Shown here: positions 46,214 to 56,775 of the stretch, one piece after another
Numbering within the stretch: position 1 is the stretch's first letter
Layout: every line of letters begins with the position of its first letter
Assembly: GCF_963678635.1 (NCBI RefSeq)
Contig: NC_087064.1
Location: forward strand, 11,578,819-11,642,818
Length of the DNA: 64,000 nt
Direction: 5' to 3'
DNA from: Symsagittifera roscoffensis
Lineage: Eukaryota; Xenacoelomorpha; Acoela; Convolutidae
Notes under the pieces: model-generated
What the model saw: the letters and a program-made list of their open reading frames with translations, nothing else
Told to the model about the DNA's origin: nothing
The model's database searches: none
Program-made: the position numbers and the translations under genes

Positions 46214-46447
46214 CTGAGTCTAACGTGGTGGCCTCTGTGCAGAGACACGTTCTTCTACTCAGTTGGCCTAATGATGATCATCGGCAGCTTCTTCGACTCC
46301 AAGATCCAAATTTGGGAGCCGGTCATTCTCTTCTGCTGGTACCTAGCCTATTGCACCTTTATGGCGTTCAACGAGAAGATTGAACTGTTCGTCAAGGAGA
46401 ACTTGAACTGTGAGGCATGCAGCAAAATGTGCAGCGGCGACTCAGAT
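46214..46447 (+). CDS. Nckx: NCKX exon 3 (TM segments after alpha-1, start of cytoplasmic loop)
   Basis: Seventy-eight codons in phase 0 encode residues 274-351. They begin LSLTWWPLCRDTFFYS, matching the family L-N-L-T-W-W-P-L-F-R-D. Two hydrophobic segments follow (about FFYSVGLMMIIGSFF and IWEPVILFCWYLAYCTFMAF), then NEKIELFVKENLNCEACSKM entering the cytoplasmic loop. With the acceptor TTTCAG at 46213, the joined protein aligns to human NCKX2 without a gap across the exon 2-3 junction, which fixes the start. The donor GAT|gtaagt is strong. The intron's own branch region must lie in or beside the palindrome at 45842-46174. Confidence 0.94.
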
Positions 46448-46530
46448 GTAAGTTTTTTTTACAAACACACGTGGACATATTTTTTCAGTCAGTGTCATTA
46501 AATTCACATAAATATTGTTGCCATTTTTAT

Positions 46531-47415
46531 CGGTGACCTTGAGCTTCTTTGCCAGTGACCTTGAGCTTCTTTGCCGGTGACCTTGAGCTTCTTTGCCGGT
46601 GACCTTGAGCTTCTTTGCCGGTGACCTTGAGCTTCTTTGCCGGTGACCTTGAGCTTCTTTGCTGGTGACCTTGAGCTTCTTTGCCGGTGACCTTGAGCTT
46701 CTTTGCCGGTGACCTTGAGCTTCTTTGCCGGTGACCTTGAGCTTCTTTGCCGGTGACCTTGAGCTTCTTTGCCGGTGACCTTGAGCTTCTTTGCTGGTGT
46801 CCTTGAGCTTCTTTGCTGGTGTCCTTGAGCTTCTTTGCTGGTGTCCTTGAGCTCCTCTATCGGTGGCCTTGAGCTTCTTTGCCGGTGGCCTTGAGCTTCT
46901 TTGCCGGTGACCTTGAGCTTCTTTGCCGGTGACCTTGAGCTTCTTTGCTGGTGTCCTTGAGCTTCTTTGCTGGTGTCCTTGAGCTTCTTTGCTGGTGTCC
47001 TTGAGCTCCTCTATCGGTGGCCTTGAGCTTCTTTGCCGGTGGCCTTGAGCTTCTTTGCCGGTGACCTTGAGCTTCTTTGCCGTTGACCTTGAGCTTCTTT
47101 GCCGTTGACCTTGAGCTTCTTTGCCAGTTACCTTAGACTCTTTTATCAGTGACCATGAGCTCCTTTATCAGTGACCATGAGCTCCTTTATCAGTGACCAT
47201 GAGCTCCTTTATCAGTGACCATGAGCTCCTTTATCAGTGACCATGAGCTCCTTTATCAGTGACCATGAGCTCCTTTATCAGTGACCTTGAGCTCCTTTAT
47301 CAGTGACCTTGAGCTCTTTTTTATGACCTTGAACTCCTTTTATGGTGACCTTGAGCTCTTTTATTGGTGACCTTGAGCTCCTGTATTGGTGACCTTGAGC
47401 TCCTGTATTGATGAC
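46531..47415 (+). repeat. 22-bp minisatellite, about 40 units, with nuclear-receptor half-sites
   Basis: The consensus unit is GGTGACCTTGAGCTTCTTTGCC. The first ~28 units are of this type, followed by a block of AGTGACCATGAGCTCCTTTATC units and then mixed forms. By my count about 23 of ~40 units contain exact TGACCTTGA. A higher-order repeat of 154 bp (7 x 22) is visible: GAGCTCCTCTATCGGTGGCC recurs at about 46850 and 47004. The array starts about 84 bp after exon 3. Confidence 0.93.
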
Positions 47416-48702
47416 TTTTATTAGTTCCAAAGCGGGGGCTTTTTGATTAGTAAGGTTTTAATTGTTCGTTATAAAAGATGAATTTATTTTGCAAATTGGC
47501 CTCGGGTAGAAGATCAGTCGAAAAAAGTAACGCCCAAAAATGTATATGCTCAGTGTAGCTTTCATTAGACCAATTTTGATTTTAAAAAGACAGTTTTAGG
47601 CAGATTATTTGTGTATCATCTGGAATATATTTATGTTCAAGCTCAAATCTTTGTAGGTATTACCTGCGATCAATTTTCGTAAATTTGACTATTCGTTAAA
47701 AATGCCCAAGTTTAGCCAACTCGGAATAATAAAAGTGAGCAATGAGTTCCTTTATTTTATTCATTTTTATCGAGCGCAGCGGCCAAATAGATTTGAGACG
47801 AGCAAATATATCCTAATATTTGAGTTTTACAGAGAATAACTTTTCAATTGGTTTAAGAAGAAGAAAAAAAGAAGAAGTATTTAACTGAAAGAATTCAAAA
47901 GACCAAAAAAATTGAATGCTCAGTAAAAATTTCATGTCCGATTAATGAAATTCATAAGATTGTGACTTTAAATTCTAATAAACACTCTTTAAATTAGGAG
48001 AATAAACCTTCAAAAATAACACCTAAGCCTTTTATGGAGTTCTCCGGAATACTTTTAATTTTACATTTTCTGGAAAAAGTCAGGAATTTTCCAACGGTAA
48101 AAGTTCTAAACTGTAGATTTTGTAGAAGACTTTAGGAGCTCTAACAATCTTTTTCCGCCAACTTTAGTTCACCAGAACAGCGCAGGTTACTGTGATACGA
48201 TCATCATGATTTTGTTTCAATTAGATTTCGCTAGCCAAAAATGAATTAACAAGCGCATCAGTAATGGGTAAATGAAAAAGCTATTTTTTAATTTTCTAGC
48301 TGTATTACTTCTCGGGAAGGGAGATTCTTCATTCCCGAAGCATCGAATGCGCGAAAACTTTGTCAACCTTTCGAGAAAAAATAGGCGCTAGGTTCAGGCA
48401 GTTCTGAACAGCTTCAGAAGGACGTTGATCGGTTGAGAAATTCAAAAGGCGTTGATTGGTTGAGAATGATTGGCTGAGAAGAGCTAGGCACAAAAAGGGC
48501 GTTGTTGAAATTGATTCAAAGGGCGTCGATTTTTGGATCGTAGATTAATGCATTGAAATTCAAACTTTCCATTTTTGTAACATTTAATTTTTTGTTCATC
48601 CAAACTTTTGATTATGAAATATTAAATTTCCATGCTTTTGAATCAATTGGAGAATAACTATTCCAGTTGTGATCTCTTCTCTAGACAAAAATTGGTAATC
48701 AC

Positions 48703-49333
48703 CAGCGGCGGATTTAAGGAGGCGACGGGGCGGGCGCCTCCCCTCCTCAGGGATTCGACCCCCTGCCGACCCGAAGGGTCCCCCTTTGTACTGTTTTGAA
48801 ATATCCAGTTTTTGGTGACGGACCCTAAAATTTTTTAAAGGCCTCTATGGCGCCAAAATCTACTAATTTTGATGTAGGAGTGCGCGCCGAAAATACGCAA
48901 TTTTTTGGTCAAAATTTTTCAAAAAAGGCCTCAAAATGCTTTTTTTAGCCTTTTTTTCGAAATTTTTTTTTCGAAAATCATTTTGGTTGACCTAAAATAA
49001 GGTCGGTGATATGTTACAATAGGTGGTAATTTTGAGTATAGTGCATGTATTAAAAACCAGAACTATAATGCATAATATAGTCCTTTCGTTTTCAATCAAT
49101 TGTACTACTCTTAAAATTGTTTTTGTAAATACATTACTCTGCCAAATGAAATGCTATTCAAAAATGAAAATTTCGCACTGCTTTTGCCAAAAAATTTGGC
49201 TTTTGAAACGAACTATAAAGAATGTGCAAAGTATAACAAAAAGCAATCCAGCTATTGAAATTGAGCCTACCACCTATTATAATATACCACCAAGAGCCCC
49301 ACCCCCCTCGAGAAAATCTTAGATCCGCCCCTG
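48703..49333. mobile_element. hAT-like MITE (631 bp)
   Basis: The ends are CAGCGGCGGATTTAAGG and TTAGATCCGCCCCTG. The 8 bp before CAG (GTAATCAC) and after CTG (GTAATCAA) match in 7 of 8 positions, consistent with the 8-bp target duplications of hAT elements. The interior carries GGATTCGACCCCCTGC and ATGGCGCCAAAATC. The ORF at 49023-49322 has no recognisable domain and is probably incidental. Confidence 0.75.
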
Positions 49334-49482
49334 GTAATCAATGAAAGTTTTTCACACAATTTTTCAGATTTTATTGTAAATATCGCTAATTTTTTTCATA
49401 TTTTCATATGCATCTGAAATTTACCTCAATGCACAAAAAAAAGCTTTTTTATCTCTATTTTTAAATACACAATGTGAGATAC

Positions 49483-50491
49483 TACCCGCACTCAGTAAAC
49501 AGAGAAAATTATCGATTATATTAAAGTTATAATTGTACTTTGAGCAAAATTATAATTAATTATAAGCGCCAATTTTAGATGTTTAAATGCTTTATAATCC
49601 ATTATAATGATAACATTTTTGGTGAATTTTTAATATATTATAATCAATTATAATTGTTTATAATTTTTCCGAAAATCTCTTATATCTATTATAATAGATT
49701 ATAATCCCTTTTTCTATCAAAATATTATCTCACAAAAAAAATCAATTATAATGGATTATAATTCAGCTATTCTGCTTGAAAATACAGTAGAAATCATATT
49801 TAAGGTAAGTTTAAGCTATAAGCAGGGGCGGATTTAGGACTTTCTCGGGGGAGGGGCGGATTTTCAAAAAGTTTTGTCGACCTTTTATTTAGATTGACCA
49901 AATTGATTTTGTGAGCACTCCTCACTCACTATAAAGACCCCATTTTGATCAAACTTTCTGCACCGCAGGCAAAATTATGAAAAAACAGGCCAAAAAAGGC
50001 GTTTTTACACAATTTTTGGAAATTTTTGATCTAAAATTGCGTTTTTTGGTGCACTACTCCCCTCAATATTAGTGTATATTGGCGCCAAAGGCGCCTTTAG
50101 AAAGTTATCAGGCTCCGTCACCAAAAATGGATATCTCAAGATAGTTCAAAGGGGGAAACCTCAGCCCCCACCCCTAAAACCGCCCCTGGCTATAAGTACA
50201 AAACTACAGTTTCTTTTAGCTCGGTAACCAACTGAAAAGCACACAAAACAAAACAAAAATAAAACAAAATGAAGCGATGACACAATTGTTGAATAATAAT
50301 GGATTATAATTCATTATAATGGATTATAATGCAATGATATTTGAAAAAAAAACTAAAAAAGAATTGATTATAATGTTACATTATAATTCATTTTTAATCG
50401 ATTATAATCAATTTTTTTTTTGAAATTTATGGAGACTGACATTGAAAATCTATTATAATCTATTATTTTCTCTTTTTACTGAGTGCGGGTA
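49483..50491. mobile_element. TTATAAT-rich foldback MITE, split by a nested insertion
   Basis: The termini TACCCGCACTCAGTAAA and TTTACTGAGTGCGGGTA are perfect inverted complements. The arms are rich in GATTATAATGGATTATAAT-type motifs that can pair within and between arms. The hAT-like element 49823-50188 interrupts it. Without that insert and one target copy it would be about 635 bp. The TA at each outer end may be the target duplication. Confidence 0.75.
49823..50188. mobile_element. hAT-like MITE (366 bp) with perfect 8-bp target duplication
   Basis: The ends are CAGGGGCGGATTTAGGA and CCGCCCCTG. The flanking 8-mers GCTATAAG (49815-49822 and 50189-50196) are identical. The interior includes ATTGGCGCCAAAGGCGCC and ATCAGGCTCCGTCACC, shared with the other copies. 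The intact duplication marks a fairly recent insertion into the older foldback element. Confidence 0.88.
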
Positions 50492-50780
50492 CGCAATGCA
50501 TGTTCCTTGTAACTATGCGCAAACTTAAATTAGAACTCAAAGCCAATTTCTTAAACCTTAAAACAGCTTCTTGAAACGTCTGCTGAATTTATTGTCTCAA
50601 ATTTTGAGGAAGGGATGAAAATGCCGCTTTTGGGATTTTGACCAAAAAAAATATGTTTTTTTTTCAGCGTGCACTCTTCTTTCAAATTAAGTATGTACGG
50701 GCGCCCAAAACACCTTCAGAAAAAATTTAGTTCTTCCGAAACACCTTCCGAATTTATTCCTTATTAAATGTTGGGCAAGA

Positions 50781-50833
50781 AGATGTTAACTTGAGGTCTA
50801 GGTAGGGGGGAGTATGTTAACTTGATCCCATCC
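50781..50833 (+). repeat. GATGTTAACTTGA / poly-G repeat
   Basis: GATGTTAACTTGAGG, then GGTAGGGGGGAGTATG, then TTAACTTGATCCC: two direct copies of the family end separated by a G tract. Related to 33462-33523. Confidence 0.5.
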
Positions 50834-51245
50834 TTCGTCTGAATCCGCCCCACAAGCGTCCTAAGAAGTATTAGTTTTGAAAACCTTTTCAGAGGAAGTG
50901 CGCAAGATCAATCTTTTATGTAAGGTATTTACAATCATCGTAGTTCAGGAGTAAACGCGTAACTAAATAGTGAAAGTGAAAACAAAAAAAAAACAGATTT
51001 GAACTAAACAATAAAGCTGTAACAAAACATGCTGCTTATAGATTTTGATATTTCCTATGCGTAATCAACTCAAACATTCAGATACCAGCGATTACCGGGT
51101 GCTGATCAAAAAATCAAAAAGTTTCCATTTTCATATTATACGAGCGGCAAACAGTTGAATTTTACCACGCGAAATCAATTTATACGATTTAAAATTTTAA
51201 AATATTTTTTAATCATTTAAACTGAAGTTTTTGTTTCTCGTTTAG

Positions 51246-51306
51246 GACGGAATGGACATGAAGGCCATTCAGCAAGAGGCAGGACTCCGTGACCAGAAAG
51301 GAAGAC
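51246..51306 (+). CDS. Nckx: NCKX exon 4 (cytoplasmic loop)
   Basis: Sixty-one nt, phase 0 in and phase 1 out: DGMDMKAIQQEAGLRDQKGR plus one base. The acceptor CGTTTAG|GAC and donor GAAGAC|gtgagt are both good. The phase fits exon 3, and base composition is much richer in G and C than the flanks. The loop between the two transport repeats is hydrophilic, poorly conserved and alternatively spliced in vertebrate NCKX genes, so homology cannot confirm this exon. Splice signals and composition support it. Confidence 0.75.
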
Positions 51307-51659
51307 GTGAGTTTGTTGACCTCTTATGACCTTTTCTCCACATAGGTTAAGTGGGTTCAAATCATGTCTGCTTTGTGGTTTGACTCATCTCATGAACTCA
51401 ATTAAAACAAATATCTTTTTTCATCGCGCACATGTATTTATCACTGAAGCACAAATCGCACTTTCGGCTCAAAAGCACAAATAGTTATTTCATAACTAGC
51501 CACGAAACGCAAGGTTAAAACTGATTCAGCACAAATATTTTAATCAAAGTTTGTCTAGTTTTTTGTAGCATAGAATTTTTGCTTCAAATCATTTAGTTTT
51601 GCTTAAAATTACCTGTTTTTTGGCAGACGTTGGATGTTGACTAATCGATGTTATTTCAG

Positions 51660-51677
51660 TGCGAGCATCATACAGAG
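51660..51677 (+). CDS. Nckx: Possible 18-nt microexon in the NCKX loop
   Basis: TTATTTCAG|TGCGAGCATCATACAGAG|gtacta, with a branch-site-like GACTAATC about 20 bp upstream. The length is a multiple of three and keeps the phase 1 reading from exon 4 without a stop (adds LRASYR-type residues). The donor is weak beyond GT, and the preceding intron would be 353 bp. Inclusion is likely to be alternative if real. Confidence 0.4.
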
Positions 51678-52412
51678 GTACTATCCTAAATATGCAACTT
51701 GCATAAATTTGCCTTAAACCATTCTTCACTTTTATGTTCTCTTCTGGCCTCAAGTAAGTTCCCGCCCGCTCTGAACTTAATTTGAACTTATTTGAACTTT
51801 GAACTTATTTGAAGTGAAATGGCAATTGGCGTCTTCAGCTTGGTTTTGTCAGAGTGTTTCGCTATCATAACTACTTAACTGGCAATTTGATTGTTCATCG
51901 CGCTTCAATGTTTCTCAATTTCAAACATTTTTTCTCCTTTCTCACTTATTCAGCTAGGGTCTCGTTTTTAGTTAACGCTTTAATATCTCGTTTTGTCCAG
52001 TTTGCAGGTTCCTAAGGCTTTACGAGTATGTCAGAACTTTCAACAGAAATGCTAACCAGCTAGAAGATCGTTTTCATCAAAGTATCTTAGGTTTCAAGGG
52101 TTTGTTCCAAAAATAACAGAAATAAGTAGTGTCTTGATCGATTGCTGTCATCATTCTCATCATCATCTGATAATCAAATTTCAGTTTTACCTTAATTGAA
52201 CGTTTACAATCAATTTATTCATGCAATTATTTTCTTTAATTCCATGTAAAAATTGTGTGAAGTAAACAGATTCATACCTTTCCAAGAATTAGACAATCGA
52301 GCATTTAACTTGAATATTTATGCTGATTTTTTAACAATCTGAAAATCCGCCCCACTGCTGTCTTAATACAAGGTAGTCTGTGAACATCATTTTTACCGCA
52401 TTTTGTGCAAAT

Positions 52413-52575
52413 CAGTAGTGTGCCGAGGGGGGGGGGGGGCGCACACTACTGAGTGCAACATCCATTTTTCGTTGAACAACCTCAAATTTTTTCTAAAGGC
52501 GTCTTCGGCGCCAATGTGACTAATTTTGAAAGGAGAGAGACCCCCCCCCCTATAAAAATTCTGCGCACGTCACTG
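52413..52575. mobile_element. Short hAT-like MITE (163 bp)
   Basis: The ends CAGTAGTGTGCCGAGG and CTGCGCACGTCACTG are imperfect inverted repeats. Flanking 8-mers GTGCAAAT and GTGAAAAT match at 7 of 8 positions. A long G tract follows the left end and a C tract precedes the right. The TTCTGCGCACGCCACTG end also occurs alone near 40090. Confidence 0.65.
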
Positions 52576-54803
52576 GTGAAAATATATCATTTTGTTTGTG
52601 TTTTCTATGGATTGGCGCCCATATAACTTCAATTTCTAGTTCTTAAGCTTTTTCAAACATTCCAAGTTAACAGCTGCCTTTTTCCAATGAGCATTTTTAA
52701 CCTAAATTGATTTCTTAGGCGGACTGGAACTTGTCGAAATAAGCTATTGTAGGTAAAGGTTTTTGTTCCCTTGATATCAGTGTTTTTTATCAACAGCCCA
52801 TTTCTGTATCCTGATTTGTTCGTTAATTAAACCTAAAATGCCTAGAACAAACTTACTCCAACATATACAGTGTGACAATTGAACTCAAATGCTGTAAAAC
52901 TTTGTTTTTCTGGAGTCTAGGACAAACCGTACCGACAAAAAATGGATTGCAACCAATTTTGTACAGCTAATGCAGCAGAGATCTAAAAAATCATTTTAAT
53001 TGATTTGAAAATAGATTTAGTTTGATACTTAAAGTATCTTAAGAATCAGTTTCAGTAATCGATTTCAAATCAATTTGTTTCCTTTTTTGTTAACTCTTTT
53101 GAGTTCTTTTTCCAACGTAATTGAGCAACAAGAAATCGATGAAAATTTATGTAAATAGGTTTATAACGACTTTTTGTATAATCATTTTATAAAATTGCAT
53201 TCAGATTTTCTAAACTATCAAACAGTAGAGAAATAGTGGAAATTAAAATTTAACGTATGCTTTTTAAGTGTTTTTTCGTTTTGATGTTTGGTCAGAAAAT
53301 AAATTATGGAGATAACTAATATCTAAACTTTCTGCACCAAAAATGAAATTTTCTAATTAGGTTTTCAAAATCATATGTTATTTGCGCTAAGCAAAATTAA
53401 TCCTAGTCTCAACAAAACTGAGTCTAGTACGTTGATAATGAAAATGACTTTTGAAAAGTTTTTACATAGTTTTTCTTCTCATTACCGCGGGAACCCTTAG
53501 CTTTGCACTTTTAAGGTTATGATTTAAACGCAATAGTTTGCAGTAAAAACTCTCCTCGAGTAACTTGCTCTCTGTAGTTCTAATAGAGATTTTCTTGAGT
53601 AGAAAATGCTCATGATTTGAAACAAAAAATTGGTAAATTAAATTTTGTGGAGATTTGAATGTTTTTCATTACCTTTCAAAAATCACTTAAATTGATTTTA
53701 ATCCGTATTTTGCGCAATAAAATTGTTTTTTTTTTCATAATGTAATAATCATCTAATCCATACTAAATCTATTCACGTTATTGAATGAGCGATCATTCAT
53801 CGATTTCTATACAGTATATTATCTGTTTAAACATCTATATAAATCGATTTCAATCTCACGTTTTTCAGTGAGGGAACAGGGAGACTGACTGGACTTCCAA
53901 CCAAAGGGACTTCAGGTCAAAAACTGAACTTAACGAGAAAAATGCTGAAATGTCAACTGTATATCATTCGTAAACATTAACTGAAGTCTCGAAATTTGAG
54001 AAAAAGCCAATAATTGGCCATTGAAGAATATGAAACTCAGAAGTTTTTCAAACAGTTTCCAAACTAATATTCTTTGAGAGCTTCTGAGAAGATTTTGATT
54101 TTGAAGTCTCTAATTGTACGGTTTGGCTTCAAGTCTCGTCTGCCTGATGTCCGGTACCCGTTTCTGAGTTTTCGGATTGGCAAAGCATTTCAACCAATCC
54201 ATTTTTACTTTTGAGTATTTGATGCCCGCTGATTTTGACGGGGGCGCAGCAATAAACATTTGAGCGTAAACATTTCTACAAAACAGCTACTTTGGCTTAC
54301 AATCGGCACAAGCAAATGATACTAACGTGAAATCAAGTTCTATTTACTTTGGGTTTCATGCACTAAACGACCCCCTTTCTGTCTTCCTATTTTTAATAAT
54401 TTCCATGATTACTTCCTATTTTTATGTGTAGTGAGAACAAAAAAATCATTTTTTGAATTTTCGATTTATGAAACAAAAAATCGAAAAAGTGATATATATT
54501 GTACAAACTGTTTTTATTTTGTCCGCGTGCTGATGATATAATGAACGCCGATTCATGTTGGTAAATCTTGTGAAATTATTCAGTCTCAGTTTGTAATATT
54601 TTTGGCTGCATAATTATTGAAAACTTTTTTTTTGTTCAGATAATACCTATCGGTGTTTAAAACTTGATTTTTAAGAAGCTAGGGAAATAAGGATTTTTTA
54701 AAAAAAATTTCAAATATCGTTTGTTTTTTCTAAATAATTTAAAAAAATAGCTGCCACGAAAAAAATGTTTTACTGGTTTTGAGCCATCTAAAAACCATAC
54801 CAG

Positions 54804-54987
54804 CATTACGGGGCTGAACTGTGTATTTTGGAAAATGTAAGCGAAATACGCAATAAGGACGCTCCCTTTGTTCTTCTTTGTTCTTTCATTTCTTTTGATC
54901 TTTCTGTATATCATTCGTCTCTGGAATCCAGGAACATACAGACACGAAATTGTGCGCCTATCCAGTGCACAGTTTGGCCTCGTAATG
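54804..54987. mobile_element. Small MITE with ~20-bp terminal inverted repeats
   Basis: CATTACGGGGCTGAACTGTG at the left pairs with CACAGTTTGGCCTCGTAATG at the right (3 mismatches). It is 184 bp with no clear target duplication. A diverged relative lies at about 29195-29375 in the other orientation. Confidence 0.6.
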
Positions 54988-55439
54988 AGCGTTTAAAGTT
55001 TTTCTCACAGGATTACAAATGGATTTTTTTTACCTTGTGATAAGAAAGGGTGAGACAACCAGATACTGAATTTTTTCCAGGGCTAAATAGTGGCTTTCTC
55101 CAAATCTACTTTTTTGTCAATTAGTAGGCAGCTTGTATACTTTTCTAATGAGTTTATATTTGAAGTGGTTTTTATTTAAAATTGCTGTAAATTTTTTTAA
55201 GATAAAGTTTAGAAAAAAGTTAATGTAGTTTTTTTTGAGATTCGTTGAACAAAATTCAGTTTCTTATATTGGTCGTGTTTTTTCCCGTTTTTTTGGGAAC
55301 AGTCTTGGAGCTTGTTCAGGCTCAAATTTGAGTTTTTGCGGATTGTCGTTCGATTTTTGCGGATTGTCTTTCGATATTTTATACTTTTTGATGTAACAAA
55401 AAAAGCAAATTAATATAAAGACATGTAAAAAAGGAGGTA

Positions 55440-55765
55440 AATTTCTATCAAGCAGCAAAACGTAAAGTCACGAAAAACGCGATCGAATTCTAGTTTCGAA
55501 ATAGAATTTTAGTTTTCAGATTTCCCAGGAAAACAAAAAATTTACTTATTGATTCCGTTTTTTTTCCCATTGGGTTAATTTTATCAGAACGGTCAATCAC
55601 ACATTGTTCTAGAAGTTTGAGGCTATCTGTTTGTTTCTTTAAGTTCGATATTTGACATTTTTTTTACGAAAAAAAAAAACAAGTCCGTTTTTTTCTGTTT
55701 ACTTGTGTTCATTGACTCTTTTTCATCTGCCTGTTGGCTATGTTTTATATTTCCATTTTTTCCAT
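55440..55765 (+). repeat. Dispersed repeat family 3, copy c (3' part)
   Basis: Contains TCTAGTTTCGAAATAGAAT, AGATTTCCCAGGAAAAC, ATCACACATTGTTCTAG and TTGTGTTCATTGACTC in family order. The first blocks are missing or degenerate. Confidence 0.5.
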
Positions 55766-56309
55766 AGAGACGCAATTGAAATTACGAAAGTTCGGACGCT
55801 ATTTTAACAAATTAGAAGCTAAGTGTAAAGTTTTTATAAGCTAAGTGTAGTTGGTACATTCAATCTTATATTCACCTGATTTTTTTTCGAAACAAAATTG
55901 AAGCGCAAAAAAGTCAAAAATGGCTCAAAACAGATATTGATGGCTAGCAGCGTAAAGTTTCGGTTGGTTTCTAACTTGTGACCTTGAGTTCGAAATATTA
56001 TTTAAAAACCAAACAATCAAGAACTCAAATGATTTTAGATTTTTCAGTCGCTTTGCGTTTGTAAAGAATGTTTGTTTTGCAACTGATGATGACTCATTAA
56101 CCTGTCTTGTTTTGCTATTTTTTTTAAATTGTTAAGGTAATTTTAGTTAAGTTCCAAAAAATTTACTTGAAAATTAAAAAACACCGATTGCTGTGCAATT
56201 ATCATAAAGCATTATTTAGTAAAGTGAAAATTGACGAAATTAAAAAAACAGTAAAAATACAAAAAAAAAATTTTTTTCACCCACTATTTTGCTGAATTTG
56301 TCGCTTAAG

Positions 56310-56775
56310 TATCGAATAACGTAGTGAAGACAATTATATAGGTCGTTGTTTTTTGTTAAGTGTAATGACCGTAGTGAAGAATTCTACATAAATCTTGCTG
56401 TTTTTTATATTTTTATTTTTTCAGGAAAAGCCTTGAAATATTGATGCACTTAAGTATAAATGCACTTTTTGAGTTCAATTGAAATTCATCTACTGAAAAT
56501 GACGTTTCGAAAGTGGAATTTAATTTTTAGATTTCCAGCGGAATAAAAACATTACCTGTTGATACAGCTTTCTCAAGTTGGGTTAGTATTATCAAAAAAG
56601 CGCCAATCATAAATCGTTCTAGAAACTCAAAGAGCTTAGAGGGCATATCTCTTTTTCTTTGTTTGAAATTCGAAAGTTGAATTTTTTTAAACAAAGTCAG
56701 TGTTTTTTATGTTTACTTGCATTCATTGCTCTTTTCCAATCTTCTATTTTCTATGTTTTTTTTCGAAGACTTAAA
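56310..56775 (+). repeat. Dispersed repeat family 3, copy d
   Basis: Contains GTAGTGAAGACAATTATATA, a doubled GTAGTGAAGAATTC, TTTTTCAGGAAAAGCC, ATAAATGCACTTTTTGAGTT, ATTTCCAGCGGAATAAAAAC and ATAAATCGTTCTAG. With copy a it is the best-preserved member. Confidence 0.55.

Larger units (their letters stand above)
46448..51245 (+). other. NCKX intron 3
   Basis: 4,798 bp from gtaagt to CGTTTAG. It contains the 22-bp minisatellite directly after the donor, unremarkable AT-rich sequence from 47.4 to 48.7 kb, a hAT-like MITE (48703-49333), a foldback MITE carrying a nested hAT-like MITE (49483-50491), hAT-like debris (about 50600-50760) and a GTTAAC/poly-G repeat (50781-50833). Confidence 0.8.

Noticed and set aside
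46531-47415. CRISPR array reading of the regular repeats
   Set aside because: The units are contiguous 22-bp tandem repeats without unique spacers, inside an animal intron.
49023-49322. 99-codon ORF as a gene
   Set aside because: It lies entirely within a hAT-like MITE, has no conserved domain, and is absent from the shorter sister copy.
53869-53915. Additional NCKX exon after TTTTTCAG
   Set aside because: In the phase set by exon 4 or the microexon it meets a stop after six codons (TGA at 53886). The open frame does not fit the known phases. It could be a poison or terminal exon but nothing else supports it.
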